A stretch of 64,000 nt of DNA from an uncultured Chitinophaga sp. (GTDB lineage: Bacteria; Bacteroidota; Bacteroidia; Chitinophagales; Chitinophagaceae), in contig NZ_CABHOU010000025.1 in assembly GCF_902168175.1 (NCBI RefSeq), forward strand, positions 496,001 through 560,000. The letters run 5' to 3'. This document shows, one piece after another, positions 1 through 9,247 of this stretch. The notes beneath the pieces were generated by a model, which worked only from the letters and a program-made list of their open reading frames with translations, was not told the DNA's origin and searched no databases. Numbering within the stretch: position 1 is the first letter of the stretch; the number at the start of each line of letters is the position of its first letter. A program made the translations under genes and the position numbers.

Positions 1-237
1 CAGTTGACGGTTTTGTACAGTAATGAATGCTAAATTATAAATGAATAAAAATGAACAGGGATAATAAAAAAGTATAAAAAACTAAAAATCAAATATTTAT
101 AACACAAAAAAGAGCCTTCAAAGGAAAACTGAATGTCTAATCTTGAATAAACTGACATGAATGAGGTTGTAAACAACATCTAGCATCCATACGCGTCAAT
201 TAACACGAAATTCATTTTGAAAAAGGGCTAAAAACAA
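1..237. other. AT-rich intergenic DNA at window edge
   Basis: Very AT-rich stretch with no credible reading frame on either strand. It lies beyond the 3' end of the minus-strand E1 gene; no promoter or RNA gene could be recognised. Confidence 0.5.
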
Positions 238-283
238 AAGTCCCCTGAAGTAAATGGCTTTACCTCAGGGGACTTTGTATTTA
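238..283 (-). terminator. Terminator of the E1 gene
   Basis: The arms GTCCCCTGA and its complement enclose a second short pairing (GTAAA with TTTAC). On the minus strand the hairpin is followed by a T-rich run. The plus-strand side is also T-rich, so it may work in both directions. Confidence 0.8.
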
Positions 284-294
284 TTTTTAACAGA

Positions 295-2697
295 TTATTC
301 TTGCATCATTTCCGTTACAACGGTAACTACATCTTCAACATTAGGCTTGGAGAAGTAATCACCATCAGAACCGTAGGCAGGCCGGTGTGCCTGAGCAGCA
401 AGGGTACGTGGAGCAACGTCCAGGTAACGATAACCACCCTGCAACTCTATCACCTGCTGGAACATGAACGCAGTGCCCCCACCCGGAACATCTTCGTCAA
501 CAAACAAAATACGGTTCGTTTTCTTCAGCGACTCGATGATCGTATTATTAATATCGAAAGGCAGCAATGTTTGAATATCAAGCAACTCAACTGAAATACC
601 CAGCTCGTCAAGCGTGTGCATGGCTTCTTCCACTACTCTGAGCGTAGAGCCGTAAGAAACGATCGTGACGTCCGTACCTTCCCTGAGTACATCAACAATT
701 CCCAGAGGTACAGTAAATTCACCAAGGTTTTCAGGTAATGCTTCTTTCAAACGGTAACCATTCAATGATTCAATCATCAACGCTGGCTCATGCGCACGAA
801 GTAAAGTGTTGTACATCCCCGCTGCCTGCACCATATTACGCGGCACACAAATATGGAAGCCACGTAAAGAGTTGATGATCATACCCATTGGAGATCCGGA
901 ATGCCAGATACCTTCCAGCCTGTGACCGCGTGTACGCACAATGATCGGACAGAACTGCTTTCCTTTGGTGCGGTATTGTAATGACGCTACATCGTCGCTT
1001 AACGGCTGTAAACCATAAAGCAGATAATCCAGGTATTGAATTTCCGCGATAGGTCTTAGTCCCCGAAGAGCCATCCCTATCCCCTGCCCCATGATGGTGA
1101 GTTCACGAATGCCGGTATCGGCAATACGCACCTTACCATGCTTCTGCTGCAAACCGGCAAAGCCCTGGTTCACGTCGCCTATCTTTCCCACATCTTCTCC
1201 GAAAGCAAAAACATTAGGGTTGTGGGTAAACAATTCATCGAAATACCTGTTGAGCACTTCGTACCCATTGAGAACAGTTGGTTCAGCACTATATGCCGCT
1301 GGCACTACAGGCACATTAAGTGCAGAGTTGGCGCCGGTGGCATGCAGGTAAGTATTATAATTCTCTCTTTCTGTTTTAAGTTGTGTGTCGTAGAACGCTT
1401 TCAATTCCCCCAAAGCCGGAGATTCTATCTTGCGATTTCGTACCAGCACACTGGCGGCCGCTTTGAGAACATCTCTCCGCAACGGCTCACGGTTAACAGA
1501 CAAATCATGCCTGGCGCGTTCGGCAAAGGCTGTTTCGGCCCGACCTTCATTTACCACATTTTGCAAAAGACCCGTTACTTGCGTAACCTGGGCTTTAATA
1601 GGTGTTATATACTTCTCCCATGCACGTTTCTTAGCTTCCAGCACAACAGCCTTGGCAGTTAGTTCGATTTCGTGAAGGGTTGCATCATCGGCTAAAGCAT
1701 TACTGATCAGCCACTGGCGCATTTTAAGATTACAGTCAAATTCCTTTTCCCAGCTTAATCTTTCCTTACTCTTATACCGTTCGTGAGAACCTGAAGTAGA
1801 GTGCCCCTGGGGCTGGGTAATTTCTTCAACATGGAAAATAGCGGGGATATGGGTTTCACGCACCTTACGAAGGCCTTCTTCAAAGACTTCGCACATACCG
1901 GCATAATCCCATCCTTTTACATTATATATATCTAAACCATTGGAATCCTCCGTTTTACGGAAACCTTCCAAGGCTGCACTAATAGATCCTTTAGTAGTCT
2001 GATGTTTGCGTGGCACAGAAATACCATATCCATCATCCCAAACAAAAACAGCGAGGGGTACCTGTAAAACACCTGCAGCATTAATAGTTTCCCAGAAGTG
2101 CCCTTCAGACGTTGAGGCATCACCGATCGTTGCAAAACATACCTCGTTACCGTTATGCGACAGGTGTGTCAGGCTTTTCAATTCATCAACTTCTCTAAAT
2201 AGTTTTGAAGCGAAAGCCAGTCCTAGCGCACGAGGCATCTGGGCCGCTGTGGGCGCCATATCCGTTGCGGTGTTCATCATCGCTGTAAGTGGCAGCCAGT
2301 TTCCGTCTTCGTCAATATTGGGTGTTGCAAAGTGAGAATTCATCTGCCGGCCACCAGAAAACGGTTCATTTTCGACGTCCGGGTCAGCATATAATTGGGA
2401 GAAAAATTGCTCCATATTAGCGATACCACTGGCGAATGCAAATGTCTGGTCGCGATAATAACCCGAGCGAAAATCACCGGGCTGGAAGTATTTTGCCATA
2501 GCAATCTGGGCAATTTCCTTTCCATCGCCAAAAATTCCAAACTTAGCCTTACCCGTCAACACCTCCTTCCTCGCTAAAAGGCTCACTTCTCTGCTTTCGC
2601 AGGCCAGCCGGTAATCATTTAATACCTCCTTGCGGAATTGCTCGAATGACAACTGGCTTTCCATATTCATAGCTAATAGTTCGTTGTTTTCTATCAT
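295..2697 (-). CDS. Fused alpha/beta 2-oxoacid dehydrogenase E1 (branched-chain or pyruvate type)
   Basis: Thiamine-diphosphate-dependent E1 with both subunits in one chain of about 800 residues. The N-terminal alpha-like part carries the TPP/Mg motif beginning GDASTSEGHFW (near residue 192), with WDD where many enzymes have NN. The beta-like part starts near residue 475 and has the typical FGEDVG stretch. It would decarboxylate a 2-oxoacid and pass the acyl group to a lipoyl E2; no E2 or E3 gene is in the window. The substrate cannot be fixed from sequence: 2-oxoisovalerate and pyruvate are both possible. The frame is open to 2718, but a promoter-like TACATTTG lies at 2716-2723, so the start at 2697 (MIENNELL) or a little further in (2670) is preferred. 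A terminator follows at 238-283. Confidence 0.85.
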   Translation of the reverse strand: MIENNELLAMNMESQLSFEQFRKEVLNDYRLACESREVSLLARKEVLTGKAKFGIFGDGKEIAQIAMAKYFQPGDFRSGYYRDQTFAFASGIANMEQFFSQLYADPDVENEPFSGGRQMNSHFATPNIDEDGNWLPLTAMMNTATDMAPTAAQMPRALGLAFASKLFREVDELKSLTHLSHNGNEVCFATIGDASTSEGHFWETINAAGVLQVPLAVFVWDDGYGISVPRKHQTTKGSISAALEGFRKTEDSNGLDIYNVKGWDYAGMCEVFEEGLRKVRETHIPAIFHVEEITQPQGHSTSGSHERYKSKERLSWEKEFDCNLKMRQWLISNALADDATLHEIELTAKAVVLEAKKRAWEKYITPIKAQVTQVTGLLQNVVNEGRAETAFAERARHDLSVNREPLRRDVLKAAASVLVRNRKIESPALGELKAFYDTQLKTERENYNTYLHATGANSALNVPVVPAAYSAEPTVLNGYEVLNRYFDELFTHNPNVFAFGEDVGKIGDVNQGFAGLQQKHGKVRIADTGIRELTIMGQGIGMALRGLRPIAEIQYLDYLLYGLQPLSDDVASLQYRTKGKQFCPIIVRTRGHRLEGIWHSGSPMGMIINSLRGFHICVPRNMVQAAGMYNTLLRAHEPALMIESLNGYRLKEALPENLGEFTVPLGIVDVLREGTDVTIVSYGSTLRVVEEAMHTLDELGISVELLDIQTLLPFDINNTIIESLKKTNRILFVDEDVPGGGTAFMFQQVIELQGGYRYLDVAPRTLAAQAHRPAYGSDGDYFSKPNVEDVVTVVTEMMQE

Positions 2698-2715
2698 GCC
2701 TGTCCGGTTAAAGTA

Positions 2716-2746
2716 CAAATGTAAGGAATAATAACTTGTTCGCTAA
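2716..2746 (-). promoter_or_regulatory. Putative promoter of the E1 gene
   Basis: The minus strand reads TACATTTG at 2723-2716, matching the Bacteroidota -7 consensus TAnnTTTG. A weak -33 (TTAG) lies 19 bases upstream. It would start transcription only about 10 bases before the ATG at 2697. Confidence 0.45.
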
Positions 2747-2929
2747 CGCTTTAGGAGAGAAGGAACACCCGTTCAATACAGTAGCAGATTTCAACTCAAA
2801 TTATTTATTTTTTTAAGAAGATTTTAATAATTTCTGACGGATTGCAATGTTTTTGGCCGTAAATTTGTTTAAATAGTAAGAAACCGATTTTGTTTTTAAC
2901 CAATCGTTTTTAAAAACCACATAACAAAG

Positions 2930-3334
2930 ATGAAAAAATTTATCTTATCCCTATTTGCAAGCATGCTGTTAACTACAGCTCTTTGGGCTCAGGCTCAAAC
3001 TGGTTCGGGTGCAACTAACCCGGTTGATGCTAAAATCAAGTTTTCTAAAGAAACTGTTGATTTTGGTAAAACTAAGCTTAACAAACCCGTTAATGCTGAA
3101 TTTGAATTTACAAACATCAGCAAAGAACCAGTAATTATTGAGAACGCCAGGCCTAGCTGCGGTTGCACTACGCCAACCTGGACCAAAGAACCGATTCTGC
3201 CGGGTAAAAAAGGTAAAATCACTGCCCAGTACAGCGCGAATGCGATAGGTAAACAACAGAAGACAGTTTGGGTTAAACTGAAGGGCGTTGACCAGGACAA
3301 AGAATTGCACCTGGAAGGAACTGTAGAAAACTAA
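2930..3334 (+). CDS. Secreted DUF1573 protein
   Basis: A 134-residue exported protein with an N-terminal signal peptide (MKKFILSLFASMLLTTALWA, cleavage probably just after AQA). The rest is one DUF1573 immunoglobulin-like domain, residues about 38-132, with the family signature ending in SCGCTTPTW near residue 85. Family members are periplasmic or outer-membrane associated in Bacteroidota; their molecular role is not established. It is monocistronic, with a possible -7 box TAAATTTG at 2860-2867 and a terminator immediately downstream. Confidence 0.85.
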   Translation: MKKFILSLFASMLLTTALWAQAQTGSGATNPVDAKIKFSKETVDFGKTKLNKPVNAEFEFTNISKEPVIIENARPSCGCTTPTWTKEPILPGKKGKITAQYSANAIGKQQKTVWVKLKGVDQDKELHLEGTVEN

Positions 3335-3353
3335 TCAACGTTTTATAAGATTC

Positions 3354-3384
3354 AAAAAGCTGCTCTTTCCGAGCAGCTTTTTTT
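3354..3384 (+). terminator. Terminator of the DUF1573 gene
   Basis: Perfect stem AAAGCTGCTC / GAGCAGCTTT with loop TTTCC, followed by a run of T. Confidence 0.9.
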
Positions 3385-3394
3385 ATGTCATTAT

Positions 3395-3426
3395 TTTAAA
3401 GGAAAGCATCATAAGCCCTACCTTTG
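3395..3426 (+). promoter_or_regulatory. Promoter of the aminotransferase gene
   Basis: TACCTTTG at 3419-3426 exactly matches the Bacteroidota -7 element; TTTA at 3395-3398 sits 20 bases upstream as the -33 element. The start codon is at 3449. Confidence 0.7.
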
Positions 3427-3448
3427 CACTTCAAAAGAAATCAAAAAC

Positions 3449-4648
3449 ATGCCTACCATTAGCCAGAGAGGGGAACAAATGCCACCTTCACCAATCAGAA
3501 AGCTGGTGCCCTTCGCAGAAGCAGCCAAGAAAAAAGGAGTAAAAGTTTATCACCTTAACATCGGTCAGCCCGACATCGAAACACCCAAAGCTGTTCTTGA
3601 TGCGGTACGTCATTCCGATTTTAAGATCTTGGAATACAGCCACAGCGCAGGTAATGAAAGCTATCGCCGCAAACTTACGGGCTATTATGAAAAGTTCGGG
3701 ATTGACGTAAATCATCAGCAGATCATTGTTACCACAGGAGGTTCTGAAGCGATATTGTTCGGCTTTATGGCCTGCCTCGATCCAGGTGACGAGGTGATCA
3801 TTCCCGAACCCTTTTACGCCAACTACAATGGTTTTGCCGTTGCCGCTAATATTAACGTAAAGCCTATCACATCTTCCATTGAATCGGGCTTTGCTTTGCC
3901 CCCTATCGAAGAGTTTGAACAGTTGATTACGCCTAGAACTAAAGGTATCCTCATCTGTAACCCTAATAACCCAACCGGCTACCTGTATAGCCGCGAGGAA
4001 ATGGAAATTTTAAAGCAGCTTTGCCTCAAATACAACCTTTTCCTGTTTTCAGACGAGGCTTACCGTGAATTCTGCTATACCGGCACTCACATCTCAGCCA
4101 TGAACCTGGAAGGACTTGACGAAAATGTGATCCTTATGGATACCATTTCTAAACGTTACAGCGCATGTGGTGGCAGAATAGGAGCGCTCGTAACTAAAAA
4201 TCAGAAAGTACTAGACTCCGTAATGAAATTCGCTCAGGCACGTCTCAGTCCCCCAAGTTTTGCCCAAATAGCAGGCGAAGCAGCTGTAGATTTACCTGAT
4301 GACTACTTTAACGACATCAAAGCCGAATACCAGAGCCGTCGTGATGTATTGGTAAAATTACTAAACAACATTCCAGGCGTGTTCTGCCCCAATCCCGGCG
4401 GAGCATTTTATGCCATGGCCAAACTCCCTATCGATGATGCCGATAAATTTTGCCAATGGTTGCTGGAATCTTTCTCTTACGAACAGCAAACTGTAATGGT
4501 TTCGCCAGCCAGCGGATTCTACGCCACTAAAGGCTTAGGAAAGAACGAGATCAGATTGGCTTACGTTTTGAATAAGGAAGATATTGCGAGCGCAATGACT
4601 TGTCTTGAGAAAGCGTTGGAAGTTTATCCGGGAAGGATAAATAGCTAA
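3449..4648 (+). CDS. PLP-dependent class I/II aminotransferase
   Basis: A 399-residue fold-type I aminotransferase. Visible landmarks are the substrate motif HLNIGQPDIETP near residue 40, the cofactor Asp/Tyr stretch SDEAYREF near residue 204, and the Schiff-base lysine in DTISKRYSACGGR near residue 233. The N-terminal MPTISQRGEQMPPSPIRKL is typical of the aspartate/aromatic aminotransferase-like group. The exact amino donor cannot be assigned. It has its own promoter just upstream and no partner gene. Confidence 0.87.
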   Translation: MPTISQRGEQMPPSPIRKLVPFAEAAKKKGVKVYHLNIGQPDIETPKAVLDAVRHSDFKILEYSHSAGNESYRRKLTGYYEKFGIDVNHQQIIVTTGGSEAILFGFMACLDPGDEVIIPEPFYANYNGFAVAANINVKPITSSIESGFALPPIEEFEQLITPRTKGILICNPNNPTGYLYSREEMEILKQLCLKYNLFLFSDEAYREFCYTGTHISAMNLEGLDENVILMDTISKRYSACGGRIGALVTKNQKVLDSVMKFAQARLSPPSFAQIAGEAAVDLPDDYFNDIKAEYQSRRDVLVKLLNNIPGVFCPNPGGAFYAMAKLPIDDADKFCQWLLESFSYEQQTVMVSPASGFYATKGLGKNEIRLAYVLNKEDIASAMTCLEKALEVYPGRINS

Positions 4649-4945
4649 ATGTTATTTTCGATGCTGTCTATGTTAAAATAGGATTAAATTTTTGTTTAGC
4701 CTTTCTTAAATTTTGGTGTAAAAAATACACTTTAAAAGAAGAATATTCATATTACATTTAAATCGATATGAACTTTTATGATCGAAAACTGAGTTTTTGT
4801 CAAACAAAATTTGTTTTTCATTCAATTTATCTATAAGTTTACATCGTGAACGGAACGAAAGAGAGTTGAAAAGACAAATAGAATAAATAACAATATAAGT
4901 TCTTTGGTTTTTGATCGGCTTTTACAAAAATTTAACTAATATAAT
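4649..4945. other. AT-rich gap upstream of a putative small RNA
   Basis: Nearly 300 bases without a credible gene between the aminotransferase stop and the promoter at 4946. No clear terminator for the aminotransferase could be found here. Confidence 0.4.
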
Positions 4946-4976
4946 TTTGACAAGTGAAATAAAGATCGGAACTTTG
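4946..4976 (+). promoter_or_regulatory. Promoter for a non-coding transcript
   Basis: TTTG at 4946-4949, a 19-base spacer, then GAACTTTG at 4969-4976 (consensus TAnnTTTG). No reading frame follows, but a terminator lies about 130 bases downstream. Confidence 0.6.
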
Positions 4977-5055
4977 CAGTATCACAAACAGTAAAAAAGA
5001 GTGTAGCTAACTAAAACGTTTTAGCATAAATCACTTCAAAATATTTTGTATCAGT

Positions 5056-5075
5056 TTTTCATAACGTGGAATTTA
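5056..5075 (+). repeat. Repeated 20-mer, copy 1
   Basis: TTTTCATAACGTGGAATTTA, identical to copy 2 at 5288-5307. The hairpin of a terminator begins 10 bases downstream. Confidence 0.85.
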
Positions 5076-5084
5076 TAAAGGCAA

Positions 5085-5114
5085 ACGGCTCCGTTCTCGG
5101 GGCCGTATTTTTTT
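5085..5114 (+). terminator. Terminator of the putative small RNA
   Basis: ACGGCTCC / GGGGCCGT stem with a short loop, followed by a run of T to 5114. Confidence 0.75.
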
Positions 5115-5287
5115 ATACAGATTCCAAATATAATACTGTTAAGTAGTTATTAAAACTTTCAGTGCGAATCTCTGCAAAATAATTTCCTGGAAAATGATAC
5201 CTGATAATTGCAATCGATTTTACAGAATAATGAGGTAACAATTAGATAAAATGATATTATGGTCACTCCATAGTACCTTCATAAAAG

Positions 5288-5307
5288 TTTTCATAACGTG
5301 GAATTTA
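5288..5307 (+). repeat. Repeated 20-mer, copy 2
   Basis: Identical to 5056-5075, and the hairpin of the terminator at 5315-5346 starts a few bases later. The sequence upstream (5115-5287) has no gene and only a poor promoter match (TACCTTCA near 5270). Confidence 0.85.
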
Positions 5308-5314
5308 AAATAAT

Positions 5315-5346
5315 AAGGTCCCGAATCTTCGGGACCTTTTGTTTTT
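5315..5346. terminator. Bidirectional terminator (second RNA / carA)
   Basis: AAGGTCCCGAA / TTCGGGACCTT stem with a 4-base loop and a T-rich flank on the plus strand. It also lies 54 bases beyond the carA stop on the minus strand. Confidence 0.8.
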
Positions 5347-5399
5347 CTACATACCATCGTTCACTTATCCTGGAAGTTAAATGGGCTTCCGCCCATTTA

Positions 5400-6506
5400 C
5401 TACATGTTCGCTTTAATCATCGTAAAGAAATCGTCGAATAAATACCTCGAATCGTGCGGACCTGGTGTTGATTCAGGATGGTACTGCACAGAGAAGGCCG
5501 GCTTATTCTTAATCCTGATACCTTCCACAGACTTATCATTCAGATTTACGTGGGTTACTTCTACGTTGGCTGATTTCGCAACAGCCTCCGCATCAATAGC
5601 GAAGCCGTGATTCTGTGTGGTGATCTCACAACGGCCAGTGAGCAGGTTTTTAACCGGGTGATTAAGACCGCGGTGGCCATGGTGCATTTTATAAGTAGGA
5701 ATACCATTTGCAAGCGCCAATAACTGATGGCCCAGGCAAATACCGAACATTGGGCGTTCAGCCTCCAGTATCTTCTTGATATTTTCCACTGCATAAGTTA
5801 ACGGAGCCGGATCCCCAGGACCGTTTGAGATAAAGTATGCATGTGGCTTAAACCCTTCGCATTCCTCGAAAGTTGCCGTTGTTGGGAATACTTTCAGGTA
5901 AGCTCTTTCGGAAAGGCATTTCAACATGTTGCGCTTAACACCATTGTCCATTACCGCAATCCTTATTTCTGAATTTGGATCGCCTACATTATAAGCTTCT
6001 TTAGTGGAAACCTCAGCACATAATGCCTGGCCTTCCATATCAGGAACCTTCACCAATTCGGCCTTTAATTTGGCTTCATCGAGAATTTCCGAAGAGATAA
6101 TGCAGTTCATGGCACCTTTGCTGCGAACGTGACTAACCAACGCGCGCGTATCTACATCGTAAATAGCCACCAGGTTATTCTCTATAAGGAATTGCTCGAG
6201 CGACTCGTCGGCCTGTTTACGAGAGTAGTTGTAAGAAATGTTTTTGCAGATAAGGCCACTGATTTTAACAGAGCTGCTTTCTACATCATCCTTTTTTGTG
6301 CCGTAGTTACCAATGTAACAGTTATTCATGATCAAAACCTGTCCTTTGTAGGAAGGATCTGTGAAAACTTCCTGGTAACCAGTCATACCTGTGTTAAAGC
6401 AAAGCTCGCCGGCAGCTGTGCCGATCTTTCCAAATGCTTTACCATGGTAAACAGTGCCATCTTCTAACAACAGCATGGCAGGCTGGGTGGATCTTGACTG
6501 AGGCAT
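5400..6506 (-). CDS. carA: Carbamoyl-phosphate synthase small (glutaminase) subunit
   Basis: A 368-residue glutamine amidotransferase subunit that releases ammonia from glutamine for the large subunit, feeding pyrimidine and arginine synthesis. The N-terminal CPSase small-chain domain opens with AMLLLEDGTVYHG. The class I GATase domain shows the nucleophile Cys in FGICLGHQ (about residue 257) and the His/Glu pair in YHPEST (about 343/345). The frame is open to 6605, but that would start upstream of the promoter at 6573-6606, so the start at 6506 (MPQSRSTQ) is chosen; the length then agrees with the family. carB is not in the window. Confidence 0.95.
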   Translation of the reverse strand: MPQSRSTQPAMLLLEDGTVYHGKAFGKIGTAAGELCFNTGMTGYQEVFTDPSYKGQVLIMNNCYIGNYGTKKDDVESSSVKISGLICKNISYNYSRKQADESLEQFLIENNLVAIYDVDTRALVSHVRSKGAMNCIISSEILDEAKLKAELVKVPDMEGQALCAEVSTKEAYNVGDPNSEIRIAVMDNGVKRNMLKCLSERAYLKVFPTTATFEECEGFKPHAYFISNGPGDPAPLTYAVENIKKILEAERPMFGICLGHQLLALANGIPTYKMHHGHRGLNHPVKNLLTGRCEITTQNHGFAIDAEAVAKSANVEVTHVNLNDKSVEGIRIKNKPAFSVQYHPESTPGPHDSRYLFDDFFTMIKANM

Positions 6507-6572
6507 TCTTCTTACTGTCTTATTTTTTGTGGTGCTTCCGGCTGCCCGAAAGTACCGGTTTAAAAAACTTTG

Positions 6573-6606
6573 CAAAAGTACTAAAACAGTAAGGGATTGC
6601 CACAAA
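6573..6606 (-). promoter_or_regulatory. Promoter of carA
   Basis: The minus strand carries TACTTTTG (6580-6573) with TTTG (6606-6603) 22 bases further upstream. It supports the downstream start codon at 6506 and a leader of about 60 bases. Confidence 0.65.
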
Positions 6607-6620
6607 AAATTTTAAACCCT

Positions 6621-7454
6621 TTAGGAGCCCACTTTTACGGAGCGCAAAAGCCTCTCCGCCACCTGGCTACCGGTATCATCTGCAGCGCCGTAAGTAATTA
6701 ATAATTGACGGATTTCATCCCCATCTACAATAATCAAATTATCAAATTGAAGGGCGGTATTGCTTTGGTAAACATAACTACCTTTTTGAAGTATGGCGGG
6801 CTTTCCATCTATCATAATTTCGTGCTGATCATAGTCGAACTGGCTGTATAGCTGCTGAGATTGCCACTCAACTATCGCGGCGTTTGCTATTGTAGACAGG
6901 TTAGCATTGTTCCCTTCTTTCCATTTCAACATTATCAGATCAATCCTGAAGCCGTCTGCATCATTATTTCGGAATGCCCCGTTTAAGTCCGCATATGTAG
7001 CTAATTCAGGCGCAAGGCTGTGTTCATAAGGCATGAGTGAAGTGGGTGTCTCAAATGTCAAGAGGCTATCTGCACCGGGCCCGAAGCGTTGCCATGAGGA
7101 TGTGAGCCAGGATGAAGGTGTTTTAACTTCATTAAAAGATTTCGCTATCCGCTTTCCAAATTGGGTGGCAAATGCACCTGCCACAACACAAACTACTATC
7201 ACTGCGGCTATGGCGATCGTCTTACGGGTTTTGGCTGATATTTTCCGCTTGAATGCTCTTCTTTCAGCTTCCGCCTTGGAGCCGGAAAGCCCCACCTCCT
7301 GCTTAAATTGTTCGAAATCTTTCGCCGGATGCTCAAGTTTCCATGAACTATAATTAGAACCTAACTTTTTACCACAATGGTCGCAAAAAGTTGCGTATTC
7401 AGATTTCAGCGGATTAAGGTATCCGCAATTCTCACATTTCAAGTAATACTGCAT
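6621..7454 (-). CDS. Zinc-ribbon membrane protein of unknown function
   Basis: A 277-residue protein. An N-terminal zinc ribbon (CENCG near residue 7 and CDHCG near residue 24) is followed by a basic linker and one transmembrane helix at about residues 78-98 (IAIAAVIVVCVVAGAF). The C-terminal half, about 175 residues, probably lies outside the cytoplasm and has no recognisable family. It lies just upstream of carA with the carA promoter between them, so it is unlikely to share carA's function. No catalytic motif is visible. Confidence 0.7.
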   Translation of the reverse strand: MQYYLKCENCGYLNPLKSEYATFCDHCGKKLGSNYSSWKLEHPAKDFEQFKQEVGLSGSKAEAERRAFKRKISAKTRKTIAIAAVIVVCVVAGAFATQFGKRIAKSFNEVKTPSSWLTSSWQRFGPGADSLLTFETPTSLMPYEHSLAPELATYADLNGAFRNNDADGFRIDLIMLKWKEGNNANLSTIANAAIVEWQSQQLYSQFDYDQHEIMIDGKPAILQKGSYVYQSNTALQFDNLIIVDGDEIRQLLITYGAADDTGSQVAERLLRSVKVGS

Positions 7455-7520
7455 AGGTGTGGTGGTTTCGCTATAGGATAGAACACATTACATTATAAAT
7501 ATACAAATACCCTGCCACAT

Positions 7521-7555
7521 ATAAAAAAAGGACAAAGCGTAACGCTTTGTCCTTT
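7521..7555 (-). terminator. Terminator of the alpha operon (after rplQ)
   Basis: AAAGGACAAAGCG / CGCTTTGTCCTTT near-perfect stem, followed on the minus strand by seven T. It ends the long ribosomal protein cluster. Confidence 0.9.
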
Positions 7556-7579
7556 ACGAGAAGAATCTTATAATAACAA

Positions 7580-8068
7580 CTATTCAGCTGCTTTTTCTTC
7601 TTTAGCTTCTGCAGCCGGAGCTTCACCTTCTGCTTTCTTCTTCGCACCACCGGCACGACGAGTTTTCTTAGCAGGAGCAGCTTCAGTAGCGGCTGTTTTA
7701 CCGTAGATTTCGTTGAAGTCTACCAGTTCAATCATCGCTATTTCAGCAGCATCGCCCAAACGCTTACCCAGTTTAATGATACGAGTGTAACCACCGGGAC
7801 GGTTAGCGATTTTCTCGCTGATAGTGCCGAACAGTTCCTTAATCGATTCCTTATCCTGCAGGTAGCTGAACACGATCCTCCTGTTATGCGTGTTATCTTC
7901 TTTAGCCCTTGTGAGCAGTGGCTCTACGTATACGCGCAGTGCTTTTGCTTTTGCAAGAGTAGTAGTAATACGCTTGTGGCTGATCAGTTCCATAGCCAGA
8001 TTACTCATCAGGCTTTTGCGGTGGGCCGCCTTGCGGCTTAATCTGTTTAATTTAACTCCGTGACGCAT
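7580..8068 (-). CDS. rplQ: 50S ribosomal protein L17
   Basis: A 162-residue protein. Residues 1-118 form the conserved L17 core ([20 protein letters not shown] at the start). The last 40 or so residues are a low-complexity Ala/Lys/Glu tail that the E. coli protein (127 residues) lacks; such tails are common in Bacteroidota. Last gene of the cluster, 78 bases after rpoA. Confidence 0.97.
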   Translation of the reverse strand: MRHGVKLNRLSRKAAHRKSLMSNLAMELISHKRITTTLAKAKALRVYVEPLLTRAKEDNTHNRRIVFSYLQDKESIKELFGTISEKIANRPGGYTRIIKLGKRLGDAAEIAMIELVDFNEIYGKTAATEAAPAKKTRRAGGAKKKAEGEAPAAEAKEEKAAE

Positions 8069-8146
8069 GACATTTTGTTTTACTCCCCTATACCGTGTCA
8101 GGAATTACAGGGTACTGATGTTTGATTATTGATAAGCAGGTTTGGC

Positions 8147-9142
8147 CTACTCTTCTTCCAATTTGAGTTTAGACAAATCCATACCGAAGTGAAGACCTCT
8201 TTCGCCTAACACTTGTTCGATTTCGCTGAGTGATTTCTGACCGAAGTTTCTGAACTTCATCAATTCTTCCTGCTCGTACTGTACCAGTTCGCTCAGTGAA
8301 TTGATTTTCGCAGCTTTCAGACAGTTAAACGCACGTACGCTCAAATCCAGATCTTCCAGCGGAGTTTTCAGGATTTTGCGCAGTTGCAGAGTCTGTTCAT
8401 CAACTACATCTTCTTTCTCAGTGTCTTTAGTATCGAAGCTGATGTTTTCATCAGTGATGATCATCAGGTGTTGGATCAGGATGCGGGATGCTTGTTTTAC
8501 CGCTTCTTCCGGATGGATAGTACCGTCAGTGATCACTTCCATGATCAGCTTCTCGTAATCGGTCTTTTGTTCCACACGGGTGTTTTCGATGCTGTATTTC
8601 ACGTTTTTGATCGGCGTGAATACAGAGTCGATAGCGATAAAACCAAAAATACCATCTTTGGATTTATTTTCTTCTGCAGGTACATAACCACGGCCTTTAC
8701 CGATAGTCAGTTCGATATCCAGTTTAGCGGATGGATCGAGTGTGCAAAGAAGCAGTTCGGGGTTCATGATCTGGAATGAATTCGTAGCTTTCTCTATCAT
8801 ATCGGCACGGAACTCGGTTTTGCCTTTGATAGAGATCTGCACCTTTTCGTTACTTACTTCATTCTCTACGATCTTCTTGAAGCGCACCTGTTTCAGGTTC
8901 AGGATGATCTCTGTTACGTCTTCGGTGATACCTTTAAGGGTAGCGAATTCGTGGTCAGCGCCTTCAATCTTTATTCCCACAATGGCATAGCCCTCCAAAG
9001 ACGACAGCAACACACGACGAAGCGCGTTACCGATGGTCACGCCATAACCTGGTTCTAACGGACGGAACTCGAATTGAGCTTCAAAGTCGGTAGACTTCTG
9101 CAAAACGATCTTGTCAGGCTTTTGGAAATTTAATATTGCCAT
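8147..9142 (-). CDS. rpoA: RNA polymerase alpha subunit
   Basis: A 331-residue alpha subunit. The N-terminal dimerisation domain (about 1-235) includes EPGYGVTIGNALRRVLLSSL. The C-terminal domain (about 250-325, LSVRAFNCLKAAKINSL) has the helix-hairpin-helix that contacts UP elements and activators. The frame extends to 9223 but the usual start MAILNFQKP is at 9142, which gives the family length. It lies between rpsD and rplQ as in most bacteria. Confidence 0.97.
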   Translation of the reverse strand: MAILNFQKPDKIVLQKSTDFEAQFEFRPLEPGYGVTIGNALRRVLLSSLEGYAIVGIKIEGADHEFATLKGITEDVTEIILNLKQVRFKKIVENEVSNEKVQISIKGKTEFRADMIEKATNSFQIMNPELLLCTLDPSAKLDIELTIGKGRGYVPAEENKSKDGIFGFIAIDSVFTPIKNVKYSIENTRVEQKTDYEKLIMEVITDGTIHPEEAVKQASRILIQHLMIITDENISFDTKDTEKEDVVDEQTLQLRKILKTPLEDLDLSVRAFNCLKAAKINSLSELVQYEQEELMKFRNFGQKSLSEIEQVLGERGLHFGMDLSKLKLEEE

Positions 9143-9247
9143 TGATATGATAGTTTTAAGATTTGAATGTATGATATATAATATCGTAAATGTCCATGAC
9201 ACATAGACCCGGTTAAGGACCATGCGCCATGGACTAAAAAAGTACTA

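Larger units (their letters stand above)
4983..5114 (+). ncRNA. Putative small RNA of about 130 nt
   Basis: The segment is bounded by a good Bacteroidota promoter (4946-4976) and a rho-independent terminator (5085-5114) and contains no credible ORF. It holds a perfect 14-base palindrome CTAAAACGTTTTAG at 5011-5024, which could form an internal hairpin, and the 20-mer TTTTCATAACGTGGAATTTA at 5056-5075. That 20-mer recurs identically at 5288-5307, again just before a terminator. It matches no RNA family that I recognise; tmRNA, SRP RNA and RNase P RNA hallmarks are absent. Confidence 0.5.
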
